Source: Agromyces sp. H66 (GTDB lineage: Bacteria; Actinomycetota; Actinomycetes; Actinomycetales; Microbacteriaceae). From it: a stretch of DNA of 64,000 nucleotides. The DNA is taken from contig NZ_SJZG01000003.1 of NCBI RefSeq assembly GCF_004959775.1, positions 372,001 to 436,000 on the forward strand, read 5' to 3'. Below, in pieces: positions 17,671 to 27,462 of this stretch; the first letter of the stretch is position 1; every line of letters begins with the position of its first letter. The position numbers were made by a program, and so were the translations under genes. Below the pieces are notes generated by a model. That model had not been told where the DNA came from. It saw nothing but the letters and a program-made list of their open reading frames with translations, and searched no databases.

Positions 17671-18345
17671 CTACTGCGGCGTCGTGACGACCACCTTCGC
17701 GGCGCGCAGCAGCGTGCCGCCGAGCGTGTAGCCCGTCTCGACGACGTCGGCGACCGTGTCGGTCTCGACCTCGTCGGAGTGCTGCTGGAAGATCGCTTCG
17801 TGCCGCTGCGGGTCGAACGGCTCGCCGACCTCCCCGAACGGCTGCAGGCCGAGCTTCGTCGTGGCCGCACGCAGCTTCGCCGCGATCGTGGCGAACGGCG
17901 CGTCGCCCTCGAGGTCGCCGTGCTTCTCGGCCCGATCGAGGTCGTCGAGCACCGGCAGCAGCACCGACACGACCGCGCCGACCGCGCGCTCGCGCTCGAC
18001 CTCGCGGTTCGCCTCGGTGCGCTTGCGGTAGTTCGCGTACTCGGCGGTGACCCGCTTGAGGTCGGCGAGGTGCTCGTCGCTCGGCTCCTGCACCTCGGCC
18101 TGGGCCGCGTTCAGGATGTCCTCGACCGTGAGCTCGCCCTCGTCCTCGGCGTCGGGCTCGGGCGCCTCCGGCGCGTCGCCGTCGGCGGGGGCGGATGACG
18201 CAGCAGCGTCGGCCGCGGCATCCGTCACCTCTTCCGTGCCCTCGGCCTCGGCCGGCGGCTGACGAACCTCCCCGGTCTCCGGGTCGATGCGCCGCTTGTC
18301 GCGGATCACCGGCTGTTCGTGGTTCCGGTTCTCATCGGAGGCCAT
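17671..18345 (-). CDS. grpE: GrpE nucleotide exchange factor
   Basis: 224 residues. An acidic, disordered N-terminus (about 1-85) precedes a long coiled coil (LKRVTAEYANYRKRTEANREVERERAVGAVVSVLLPVLDDLDRA) and the compact beta domain with FDPQRHEAIFQQHSDEVETDTVADVVETGYTLGGTLLRAAKVVVTTP. It releases ADP from DnaK as a dimer. The start is two bases after the dnaK stop; translation is probably coupled. The HPxxHEAI-type signature is represented by FDPQRHEAIF. Confidence 0.97.
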   Translation of the reverse strand: MASDENRNHEQPVIRDKRRIDPETGEVRQPPAEAEGTEEVTDAAADAAASSAPADGDAPEAPEPDAEDEGELTVEDILNAAQAEVQEPSDEHLADLKRVTAEYANYRKRTEANREVERERAVGAVVSVLLPVLDDLDRAEKHGDLEGDAPFATIAAKLRAATTKLGLQPFGEVGEPFDPQRHEAIFQQHSDEVETDTVADVVETGYTLGGTLLRAAKVVVTTPQ

Positions 18346-18347
18346 GA

Positions 18348-20372
<2,025 letters not shown>

Positions 20373-20391
20373 TCAAGTTGACGCCGCGAAA

Positions 20392-20412
20392 CTTGAGTGT
20401 ACCTGACTCAAC
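20392..20412 (-). promoter_or_regulatory. HAIR operator (HspR site) 2, one mismatch
   Basis: CTTGAGT (20392-20398), seven bases, ACTCAAC (20406-20412): the HAIR consensus with one changed base at the end. Its centre is 63 bases (about six helical turns) from site 1. It overlaps the stop codon of the upstream TOPRIM gene (20408-20410). Confidence 0.9.
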
Positions 20413-21028
20413 TCTCAGCCGAGTCCCAGTATTCCGGTGAGAGGCGCACGGGATCCAGCACCGCGGCGATGAGCGACGCCATGCTCGTCGGGATCCGCGT
20501 ATCCTCGAGGGCCCCGACCAGTATGGGCGCGAACCGCGCCTTGCGCCCACTGTGGGTGCCCATGAATCGCCGGAGCTGCGCGTCCACCGGCCGCGCCCGT
20601 TGCGCCGGCTGCTGTTGGAACGAACGGAACCGCCGGAGTTCGCCGTGCTCCGCCAGCAGCTCCTCGACCCGCTCGGTGCCGAGCGCCCGGATGAGCTCGC
20701 CCTCGAGGTCGGGATCGCACGCGAAGAACCCGATGGAGACGAGGTCGGCTCCCGGAGCACCGAGGCCTGCCCGCATCACCACGCGTCGCACGTACTCGAC
20801 CTCGCCGATGTCGAAGAGCCCGACCACCCGCGGGCGCAACGGTTCGCGGGCCAGCGCCGCGAGGTGGTGATGCAGGTTCGTCACGCCGTTCATCGGCACG
20901 ATCGCGGCGCCGGCGGACGCGAGGTCGACGGCGAGTCGATCCGCGACGGCCTCGACCGCCAGCCGGTCGCTCTCGCCCTCGACGAACACGATGGTCGCGG
21001 ATGCCGCGGATGCGATGTCTGCCCGCAT
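20408..21028 (-). CDS. TOPRIM-domain protein (OLD-like, ATPase-less)
   Basis: 206 residues. The N-terminus IVFVEGESDRLAVEAVADRL is the TOPRIM Glu motif, and LVSIGFFACDPDLEGELIRALG with VVGLFDIGE supplies the acidic motif with nearby Asp residues. It resembles the TOPRIM half of OLD-family nucleases standing alone, without the ABC ATPase. Such domains cut or join DNA phosphates with Mg2+, but the biological role of stand-alone actinobacterial forms is unknown. It lies upstream of dnaK on the same strand; its end carries HAIR site 2. Confidence 0.7.
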   Translation of the reverse strand: MRADIASAASATIVFVEGESDRLAVEAVADRLAVDLASAGAAIVPMNGVTNLHHHLAALAREPLRPRVVGLFDIGEVEYVRRVVMRAGLGAPGADLVSIGFFACDPDLEGELIRALGTERVEELLAEHGELRRFRSFQQQPAQRARPVDAQLRRFMGTHSGRKARFAPILVGALEDTRIPTSMASLIAAVLDPVRLSPEYWDSAES

Positions 21029-21085
21029 GCGCCGACCCTACCGCCGGCGCCTGAGCGATCGATGCTCCGAACGATTGCTGATAAC

Positions 21086-21103
21086 ATGGATTCATCAATC
21101 CAT
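21086..21103 (+). promoter_or_regulatory. Inverted repeat before ArsR gene, candidate operator
   Basis: ATGGATT (21086-21092), CATC, AATCCAT (21097-21103): a perfect 7-4-7 inverted repeat, 20 bases before the GTG start. It is of the type bound by ArsR/SmtB regulators. GATAAC just upstream (21080-21085) could serve as -10. Confidence 0.65.
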
Positions 21104-21123
21104 CAACCGCTTGAGGAGGCGTC

Positions 21124-21516
21124 GTGCTGCCCGATGCCAGCCGGCCGCTCTACGAGGTGAAGGCCAACCTGTTCAAGGGCCTCGCCCACCCGCTCCGGGT
21201 GCGTGTGCTCGAGGTGCTCTCCACCCGCCCCGAGACATCCGTCTCCGAACTGCTCGAGGTGACCGGCCTCGAGGCCTCGCACCTGTCGCAGCACCTCGCC
21301 GTGCTGCGCAACAACCGGCTCGTGACGGCCGACCGACGCGGCAACCAGGTGTACTACCGGCTCGCGTACCCGCAGGTCGCCGACCTGCTGCGCGTCGCCC
21401 GCACGCTGCTCGGCGACATCCTCGAGACCACCGAACGCCAGCTCGTCGAGCGGTCGGGCCTGCCCGAGCTTCCGCCCGCCACACCCGCCGCCGAGGCCAC
21501 CGGGGGCCTGGCATGA
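21124..21516 (+). CDS. ArsR-family winged-helix regulator
   Basis: 130 residues. The ArsR fold is clear: LFKGLAHPLRVRVLEVLSTRPETSVSELLEVTGLEASHLSQHLAVLRNNRLVTADRRGNQVYYRLAYPQVADLL, residues 15-88. No classic metal Cys pair is present in the recognition helix, so it may sense something other than a thiophilic metal. GTG 21124 has a strong GAGGAGG box. It overlaps the SulP gene by ATGA, so it most likely controls that transporter and itself through the palindrome at 21086. Confidence 0.9.
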   Translation: MLPDASRPLYEVKANLFKGLAHPLRVRVLEVLSTRPETSVSELLEVTGLEASHLSQHLAVLRNNRLVTADRRGNQVYYRLAYPQVADLLRVARTLLGDILETTERQLVERSGLPELPPATPAAEATGGLA

Positions 21517-23180
21517 CCTCCACGCGCGTCACCGCCGCCCTGCGAAACCTGCGGTCCCTGCTGCCCTCGACCGCCGACTACCGCGACCTGCGGCGCACCT
21601 GGAAGGGCGACCTGGTCGCCGGCGTGACCGTGGGCATCGTCGCCCTGCCGCTCGCCCTCGCGTTCGGCGTGAGCTCGGGCGCCGGCGCCGAGAGCGGCCT
21701 CGTCACGGCGATCATCGCGGGCGTCATCGCGGCCGTCTTCGGCGGCTCGAACGTGCAGGTCTCCGGTCCGACCGGCGCCATGGTCGTCGTGCTCGGGCCC
21801 ATCATCGCGACGAACGGCGTGGGCGCCCTCGCGATCGTCGGGCTGCTCGCGGGCATCATCGTGGTCGTCGCCGGGGTACTGCGGCTCGGGCGCGCCGTCA
21901 CCTACATCCCGTGGCCGGTCATCGAGGGCTTCACGCTCGGCATCGCGATCATCATCTTCCTGCAACAGGTGCCCGCCGCACTCGGCACCGAGCCCGGGCC
22001 GAGCACCAACGCGCTCGTCGCCGCGGTGCAGTCGCTGTCCACCGTGAGCTGGGTCGAGGCCGCCTGGGCGCTCGGCATCGTGCTCGTGGTCGCCGCCGTC
22101 ATGGTGATCGCGCCGAGGATCCACAAGCTGCTGCCCGGCTCGATCATCGCCATCGTGCTCGTGAGCATCGTCGCCGTCGTCGCACAGCTCCCCGTGGCCA
22201 CGATCGGCCAACTGCCACCCGGCCTGCCCATGCCGATCGTGCCAGAGCTCACCTTCGACACCATGTCGCCCCTCATCGGCGCGGCCTTCACCGTCGCCGC
22301 CCTCGCCGCCATCGAGTCGCTGCTGTCGGCGCGCGTCGCGGCGTCGATCTCCGACACCGGGCCGTACGACGCCGATCGCGAGCTCGTCGGACAGGGGCTC
22401 GCCTCCGTGGCATCCGCCTTCTTCGGCGGCATGCCCGCCACGGGTGCGATCGCCCGCACCGCCGTGAACGTGCGCACCGGCGGGCGCACCCGGCTCGCCG
22501 CGATCGTGCACGCCGTGCTGCTGGCCGGCATCGTGCTGGCCGGCGCGAGCATCGTCGCGGTCATCCCCCTCGCGGCACTCGCGGGTGTGCTCATGGTGAC
22601 CTCGACGCGCATGATCTCGATCGCGACGGTCCGCACGGTCGTCGGCTCGACGCGTTCCGACGCCGTCGTGTTCGTCGTCACCGCGCTCATCACCGTGACG
22701 TTCGACCTCATCTACGCCGTGCTCATCGGCATCGCGGTCGCCGCCTTCTTCGCGCTCCGCGCGCTGGCGCGGTCGAGCGGCGTGCACCGCGAGGAGCTGC
22801 CCGGACCGGCAGAGCCCGGCGACGAGCGCATCGCGTTGTTCCGCCTCGAGGGCGCCCTGTTCTTCGGCGCCGCCGAGCGCATGCTCGAGCGCGTCGGCGA
22901 CATCCGCGGGGTCGAGGTCGTGATCATCCGGATGTCGCAGCTGCAGATCCTCGACGCCACCGGCGCCCAGGTCATCAACGAGCTCATCCAGGCACTCGAG
23001 CGGCGCGGCGTGACCGTGCTCGTGAAGGGCATCCAGACCCGCCACCTGCAACTGTTCACCCACGTCGGCGCCATCGCGTCGCTGCGGCACCAGAACCACC
23101 TCTTCGACGACCTGCCGTCGGCCGTCGAGCACGCCCGAAGCCACATCATTCGGGGGCCCGCGAAGCCGGTGCGGCGCTAG
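21513..23180 (+). CDS. SulP-family transporter with STAS domain, ArsR-coupled
   Basis: 555 residues. A SulP membrane domain (about 30-430, with GDLVAGVTVGIVALPLALAFGVSSGAG and SNVQVSGPTGAMVVVLGPII) and a C-terminal STAS domain (IALFRLEGALFFGAAERML... LQILDATGAQVINELIQALERRGVTVLVKG). The SGPTGAM motif and GMPATGAIARTAVNVRTGGRTRLA segment fit the bicarbonate/sulfate-type SulP branch often paired with ArsR in actinobacteria. ATG 21513 overlaps the arsR stop. A 60-base copy of its STAS coding region lies downstream (23870-23930), showing that this end of the gene was once duplicated. Confidence 0.92.
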   Translation: MTSTRVTAALRNLRSLLPSTADYRDLRRTWKGDLVAGVTVGIVALPLALAFGVSSGAGAESGLVTAIIAGVIAAVFGGSNVQVSGPTGAMVVVLGPIIATNGVGALAIVGLLAGIIVVVAGVLRLGRAVTYIPWPVIEGFTLGIAIIIFLQQVPAALGTEPGPSTNALVAAVQSLSTVSWVEAAWALGIVLVVAAVMVIAPRIHKLLPGSIIAIVLVSIVAVVAQLPVATIGQLPPGLPMPIVPELTFDTMSPLIGAAFTVAALAAIESLLSARVAASISDTGPYDADRELVGQGLASVASAFFGGMPATGAIARTAVNVRTGGRTRLAAIVHAVLLAGIVLAGASIVAVIPLAALAGVLMVTSTRMISIATVRTVVGSTRSDAVVFVVTALITVTFDLIYAVLIGIAVAAFFALRALARSSGVHREELPGPAEPGDERIALFRLEGALFFGAAERMLERVGDIRGVEVVIIRMSQLQILDATGAQVINELIQALERRGVTVLVKGIQTRHLQLFTHVGAIASLRHQNHLFDDLPSAVEHARSHIIRGPAKPVRR

Positions 23181-23215
23181 GGGAACACCCTGATCCTCAA
23201 GCGCCCACCATGCCC

Positions 23216-23221
23216 TAGGCT
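23216..23221 (+). promoter_or_regulatory. -10 box for leaderless lipoprotein gene 1
   Basis: TAGGCT ends seven bases before ATG 23228, so transcription would start at or next to the start codon. The equivalent TATGGT at 23977-23982 has the same spacing to the second copy (ATG 23989). No Shine-Dalgarno sequence is present in front of either gene. Confidence 0.45.
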
Positions 23222-23227
23222 GCAGCG

Positions 23228-23785
23228 ATGACCGCTCGCCGACTGAGCGCCATCCCTACCGTGTTGTTCGCCGCGCTGGCCCTTGCGGCCTGCACCGCCG
23301 CACCCGACGCGACGCCCACGCCGAGCGCGCCCGCCACCGCCACCCCCTCGCCCGACGCGACGTCCGAGCCGCAGCCGGCCGCCGAACCGGCCGCGAACTG
23401 CGACACCGTGCTCACGCAGGACGCGTATGCCGAGCTCGCCACCGACGGACTCGAGCCGCTGGAGCCCCCGGCCGCCGACCACCTGGCGACGTACTACCCC
23501 GTGGCCGCGCAGATGGTCGAGGCGGGTGGCCCCTCCTGCCACTGGGGCAAGCCGCAGACCGATATCGGCCTCACGGTCACGCAGGCGACCGGTGTCGACC
23601 TGGCGGTGTGGGCGACCGCGCTCGCAGACGCGGGCTTCACCGAGACGAACGAGCCCGTGCCTGGCGCGCACACCGGGCCGGTCGACCCGGGCACCGGCAT
23701 CAGTCCGGTCGTCGTGGTCGACGGCGACCGCGTGACCTTCGTCAGCGCCCCCGACTTCGCGACCTGGATCGCGCCGACGCCGTAG
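23228..23785 (+). CDS. Lipoprotein, copy 1 of a tandem pair
   Basis: 185 residues. The signal MTARRLSAIPTVLFAALALAAC ends in a lipobox with Cys22. A Pro/Thr/Ala-rich tether to about residue 55 is followed by a compact extracytoplasmic domain with two Cys (ANCDTVL, PSCHWG) that could form a disulfide and a conserved GPVDPGTGISPVVVVDGD segment. No known family is recognised. It is closely related to the gene at 23989; about 30 bases of the signal-peptide region are identical. Confidence 0.85.
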   Translation: MTARRLSAIPTVLFAALALAACTAAPDATPTPSAPATATPSPDATSEPQPAAEPAANCDTVLTQDAYAELATDGLEPLEPPAADHLATYYPVAAQMVEAGGPSCHWGKPQTDIGLTVTQATGVDLAVWATALADAGFTETNEPVPGAHTGPVDPGTGISPVVVVDGDRVTFVSAPDFATWIAPTP

Positions 23786-23869
23786 TCGCCCGCTCCTGGT
23801 TCGCGCCGCCCGAATCGTGCCGCTCTCAACCGAGCGACGGAATCGGCGCGGGGCTGATCGGCACGAGCG

Positions 23870-23930
23870 CGACGCGACCGGGGCCCAAGTGATCAACCAG
23901 CTCATCCAGGCGCCGGAGCGGAGCGGCGTT
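23870..23930 (+). pseudogene. Fossil fragment of the SulP STAS-coding region
   Basis: These 60 bases match 22952-23010 inside the SulP gene over nearly their whole length, with scattered substitutions, and can be read DATGAQVINQLIQAPERSGV against DATGAQVINELIQALERRGV. No open gene surrounds them, and the matching stretch has already lost its start and end. It lies between the two related lipoprotein genes exactly as expected if the unit [SulP end - lipoprotein] was duplicated once and the SulP part then decayed. Confidence 0.75.
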
Positions 23931-23988
23931 GGGGAAGTTCAGGGCGAGCACGGAGGCATCCGCGCCCGCCCTGCCCTATGGTGCGGCC

Positions 23989-24528
23989 ATGACTCTCCGC
24001 CGAATGAGCGCCATCCCTACCGTGTTGTTCGCCGCCGTCGTCCTCGTGGGCTGCACCGCAGCACCTGACACGACGCCGTCCCCGAGCGCGCCCGCCGCCA
24101 CCACTCCGGCACCAGAGACGTCCGAGCCGACCACCCCGGGCGCCCAACCGGCCGCGACGTGCGACACCATCCTGACCGCTGAGACCTACGACAAGTTCGA
24201 GGCCGATGACATCGAGCCGATCGAGCCCCCCATCGTGGTGAACCAGCTCGCGCAGCAGATGGTGGAAGCCGGCGGCGTCGCGTGCACGTGGGGCGCACCG
24301 GCAGCCGAGGGACTCACGGTCGTGCGGTTGTCCGACGCCGACTGGGCCGTCTGGGAATCCGCCTTGGCCGACGCGGGCTTCGTCGAGACGAACGATCCGG
24401 TCCCGGGCGCCTACACGGGTCCCGTGGATCCGGGCATGGGCGAGAGCCCGATCGTCGTCGTCGATGGTGAGACGCTGACGTACGCCGACAACCCGACGGT
24501 CGCGAGCTGGCTCGTCCCGACGTCATAA
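23989..24528 (+). CDS. Lipoprotein, copy 2 of a tandem pair
   Basis: 179 residues. The lipobox LVGC sets Cys22. Domain layout as in copy 1: tether, then a Cys pair (ATCDTIL, VACTWG), then GPVDPGMGESPIVVVDGE. It is a diverged duplicate of 23228. The ATG was placed by homology with copy 1 (same seven-base distance from a -10-like TATGGT); an in-frame upstream ATG at 23929 is less likely, because it would begin within the SulP fossil. Confidence 0.85.
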   Translation: MTLRRMSAIPTVLFAAVVLVGCTAAPDTTPSPSAPAATTPAPETSEPTTPGAQPAATCDTILTAETYDKFEADDIEPIEPPIVVNQLAQQMVEAGGVACTWGAPAAEGLTVVRLSDADWAVWESALADAGFVETNDPVPGAYTGPVDPGMGESPIVVVDGETLTYADNPTVASWLVPTS

Positions 24529-24582
24529 CCCGCGATCGGTACGCGAGCGCGTCAACCGAGAGCCGGGCCGCCACGCCGCGAT

Positions 24583-26169
24583 TCAGCCGAGCGTCAGGCC
24601 CTCGGCCGCCGCCGAGGGCTTCGGATCCGGAAGGCGCCGCATTCGCAGCGCATTGAGGATGCCGAGGACTCCCGCGAAGATCGGGATGAAGAGCGCCACC
24701 TGCAGGGCGATCGGCCGCGACTCGGTGTTGATCGCGATGATCTCGTCCTGCACCTCCTCGGGCTGGCCCGCGAGCACCTCCTCCAGGCCCGTGTTCGACA
24801 TGAGCTGGGCGTCCTCCTCCAGCGCCGTGGCCACCTGTTGCTGCTGCGGCTCCGACAGCACGGTGCTCGACTCGGCCCGAGCCGTGAACGTGAACGCGAG
24901 CACCGCGAGCATGATCGCGCCCGCGAACGCGAGCCCGAACGAGAGCCCGAACGAACCCGCCGCGGAGTTGACACCGGCGGCCTCGCTCACCCGCTCGTCG
25001 GAGATGGGCGAGAGCGTGTAGTTGTTCAGCTGCGAGACGAGCAGCCCGAGCCCGCTTCCGGCGACGACGAGCGGCACCGCGAGCCACCATCCAGAGTCGG
25101 CGCGGGGCACGAGCGGCACCAGCACCGCGAAGCCGACCACGAGCAGCGCGAACCCCGTGAGCACGATGTCGGCCGGCCGCTTCTTCAGTCGCTTGCCCGC
25201 CAGGAGCGCGACCAGGAACATGCTGAGGGAGAGCGGCGCGATCGAGATGCCGGCCCACAGGGCGTTGTACTCCAGCACCATCTGCAGGTAGATCGGGAGC
25301 ACGATCATGGCGCCGCCGAGCGCGATCTGCTGCAGGAGCTGTCCGCTCACGCCCGCCCGGAACACCTTGGACTGGAACAGGGCCGGGTCGATGAGCGTCG
25401 CCTGTTCGCGCCGCTTCCGCGCGCGCAGCCACCAGACCAAGCCCACCATGGCGATCGCACCGATGCCGATCAGGAGGCCGACGTACTGGCCGCCCTCCTG
25501 CCACACCAGGATGCCGAGCACGATGCCGCCCATGCCGACGACCGAGAGCGCGGCACCCGTCCAGTCGACCGAGCGAGCACCCGTGTACGGCACGTCCTTC
25601 ACGAGCCCGATGCCCGACAGCACGACCGCGATGATCACCGCCTCGAGCGCGAAGGCCACCCGCCACGAGAGGAACGTGGTGATGAAGCCGCCGAGCAGCG
25701 GCCCGACGGCGGCGGCGATCGCGGCCGAGGCCCCCACGAGCGCATAGACGCGCTTCTGGTGGTCGCCGCTGAAGTTGCCGTGGATGAGCGCCTGCATGGA
25801 GGGCAGCAGGAGGGATGCGCCGATGCCGCCGATGATCGCCCAGAAGACGATGATCGCGGTGAGCCCCTGCGCCAGGGTCATCGCGACGGCGCCGACGGCG
25901 TACCCGAGGAGCCCGAGGATGTAGGCGAGCTTGCGCCCGATCAGGTCGGCGGTCTTGCTGCCGATGAGGATGAATGCCGCCGAGACCAGGGCCTCGAGGG
26001 CGATGGCCCCCTGGACGCCGCTCACGGTCGTGTCGAGATCGCGTACCACGGCGGAGATCGACACGTTCATGATCGACGTGTCGACGACGAGCACGAACAT
26101 CGCCATCGCGAGCAACAGCGCGAGCCGCCCGTTGAAGGTGGTGGCGGGCTCCGAGGATGCGTCGGCCAT
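24583..26169 (-). CDS. MFS transporter, DHA2/EmrB type
   Basis: 528 residues with about 14 hydrophobic segments, matching the 14-helix drug:H+ antiporter-2 family. Motifs include LVVDTSIMNVSISAVVRDL in helix 1, GRKLAYILGLLGYAVGA (loop 2-3 motif A-like) and GPLLGGFITTFLSWRVAFALEAVI (motif C). A large extracytoplasmic loop (about residues 430-490, Glu-rich) precedes the last helix, which is unusual in length. Likely an efflux pump; no regulator is beside it. Confidence 0.88.
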   Translation of the reverse strand: MADASSEPATTFNGRLALLLAMAMFVLVVDTSIMNVSISAVVRDLDTTVSGVQGAIALEALVSAAFILIGSKTADLIGRKLAYILGLLGYAVGAVAMTLAQGLTAIIVFWAIIGGIGASLLLPSMQALIHGNFSGDHQKRVYALVGASAAIAAAVGPLLGGFITTFLSWRVAFALEAVIIAVVLSGIGLVKDVPYTGARSVDWTGAALSVVGMGGIVLGILVWQEGGQYVGLLIGIGAIAMVGLVWWLRARKRREQATLIDPALFQSKVFRAGVSGQLLQQIALGGAMIVLPIYLQMVLEYNALWAGISIAPLSLSMFLVALLAGKRLKKRPADIVLTGFALLVVGFAVLVPLVPRADSGWWLAVPLVVAGSGLGLLVSQLNNYTLSPISDERVSEAAGVNSAAGSFGLSFGLAFAGAIMLAVLAFTFTARAESSTVLSEPQQQQVATALEEDAQLMSNTGLEEVLAGQPEEVQDEIIAINTESRPIALQVALFIPIFAGVLGILNALRMRRLPDPKPSAAAEGLTLG

Positions 26170-26228
26170 GGCTCACCCAATCACACACGACGGTCCCCGC
26201 GATAGGACCAACGTCCCCGAGCCCGCTC

Positions 26229-26257
26229 TGGACACGACGACCGCGCGCGCGTATGCT
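26229..26257 (+). promoter_or_regulatory. Promoter before leader ORF and RIO kinase
   Basis: TGGACA (26229-26234), 17 bases, TATGCT (26252-26257): five of six and four of six to the sigma-70-type consensus with ideal spacing. Transcription would start near 26264, giving a leader of about 145 bases before the kinase start. Confidence 0.55.
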
Positions 26258-26311
26258 CGCCTGCGGGCCGCGCCACGCGGCATCCGTCACCGAGACCGGA
26301 AGGAGAGACCG

Positions 26312-26374
26312 ATGAACACCGTCCTTGTCGTGCGCATCGCAGACATCCTTCCCTGTGAGGCCGCCCGCTCGTAG
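26312..26374 (+). CDS. Small leader ORF, 20 residues
   Basis: The translation is MNTVLVVRIADILPCEAARS. The ATG has the best Shine-Dalgarno of this region (GGAAGGAG, six bases upstream). The stop codon is six bases before a hairpin that hides the Shine-Dalgarno of the RIO kinase. Size, position and a strong ribosome site suggest a translated leader peptide that couples or senses translation before the kinase is expressed. Conservation is unknown. Confidence 0.5.
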   Translation: MNTVLVVRIADILPCEAARS

Positions 26375-26380
26375 CGCGCC

Positions 26381-26409
26381 GGTGGCCTCCGTGACCTCGG
26401 AGAACCACC
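26381..26409 (+). promoter_or_regulatory. Hairpin hiding the RIO kinase ribosome site
   Basis: GGTGG (26381-26385) pairs with CCACC (26405-26409), and CTCCG (26387-26391) pairs with CGGAG (26398-26402), around the loop TGACCT. The GGAG of the 3' arm is the only Shine-Dalgarno for GTG 26410, seven bases away. The 5' arm would lie under a ribosome finishing the leader ORF. Confidence 0.6.
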
Positions 26410-27306
26410 GTGAACTTCCTCTCGTCTCTCGACGAACCTTCCACCGCGCCGCTCGGCGTACCACCCGTGCTGAGCCCCGTCGAAGCATCCGCCCTCATGT
26501 TCCAGGCCGCCGAGCCCGGCGAGGGCCAGCGCTGGTCCACGTGGCCGGCGACCATCCCCACCGAGCGCGGTCCCGAACCGCGCCCCGACTGGCTCGTGAC
26601 CAGTGCCGCCGCCATCGACACCGAGCTCGGCGTCGTGAAGACCGGCAAGGAGGCGAGCCTGTTCCTCATCGAGCGGGCGGTTCCGGATGCCCCGGCCGAC
26701 GTGCCGGGCAACGCCGTGCTGCTCGCCGCTAAGCGCTATCGCTCGAGCGAGCACTCCGACTTCCACCGCTCCGCGATCTACACCGAGGGGCGCGGCACCC
26801 GCCGCAGCCGTGACGTGCGCGCCGTCGCGAAGGGCACGTCGTTCGGTCGATCGGTGGCCCGCGTGCAGTGGGCCTACGCCGAGTTCGACGCGCTGAGCCG
26901 GCTCACCGAGCTCGGGGCATCCGTGCCGTACCCGGTGCAGGTGCACGAGACCGAGGTGCTCATGGAGTTCATCGGCGACGGCCGGGTCGCGGCGCCGCGG
27001 CTGGCCCAGGTGCGCGCCGGCCGGGACGAGCTGCGCGACCTGTTCCAGCAGGTCGCCGAGTTCATGCACGTGCTCGCACAGGCGGGACTCGCGCACGGCG
27101 ACCTCTCGCCGTACAACCTGCTGGTGCACCAGGGGCGCGTCGTCGCGATCGACCTGCCGCAGGTCGTCGACCTCGTGTCGAATCCGCAGGGCTTCGACCT
27201 GCTGCACCGCGACTGCGTCAACGTGTGCGACTGGTTCACGAGGCAGCGGCTCGAGTGCGACGCCGAGGAGCTGTTCGGCGAACTCGTGGGCGAGGTCGGA
27301 TTCTGA
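26410..27306 (+). CDS. RIO-family serine kinase
   Basis: 298 residues. The atypical kinase core is intact: TGKEASLF (78-85) for the nucleotide loop, AAKRYR with Lys108, hinge MEFIGD (185-190), catalytic loop AHGDLSPYNLL with Asp231, and the metal Asp248 in IDLPQ. Bacterial RIO kinases are cytosolic and may act in ribosome maturation or protein folding, but their substrates are poorly known. The GTG start was chosen by the hairpin/SD arrangement. It follows a leader ORF and has its own promoter at 26229. Confidence 0.93.
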   Translation: MNFLSSLDEPSTAPLGVPPVLSPVEASALMFQAAEPGEGQRWSTWPATIPTERGPEPRPDWLVTSAAAIDTELGVVKTGKEASLFLIERAVPDAPADVPGNAVLLAAKRYRSSEHSDFHRSAIYTEGRGTRRSRDVRAVAKGTSFGRSVARVQWAYAEFDALSRLTELGASVPYPVQVHETEVLMEFIGDGRVAAPRLAQVRAGRDELRDLFQQVAEFMHVLAQAGLAHGDLSPYNLLVHQGRVVAIDLPQVVDLVSNPQGFDLLHRDCVNVCDWFTRQRLECDAEELFGELVGEVGF

Positions 27307-27364
27307 GCGGCGGCGGATGCCACGGCCGGAGCCGATCGCGCGTCGCTCACGCCGCGGCACCCGC

Positions 27365-27380
27365 GAGCGCTACAGTGCTC
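27365..27380 (+). promoter_or_regulatory. Near-palindrome overlapping a -10 box before MFS gene
   Basis: GAGCGCTACAGTGCTC has one mismatched pair. Its centre contains TACAGT (27371-27376), a fair -10 box about 90 bases before the MFS start, so a repressor could block the promoter here. The remaining 27307-27462 has no gene. Confidence 0.3.
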
Positions 27381-27462
27381 GAAGATCAGCGCAGATCACC
27401 GGGATGCCGGGCCGACCGCGGCCCGACACCTCCCGTTCACCCGAGCGAACGAGGCTTCCGTC

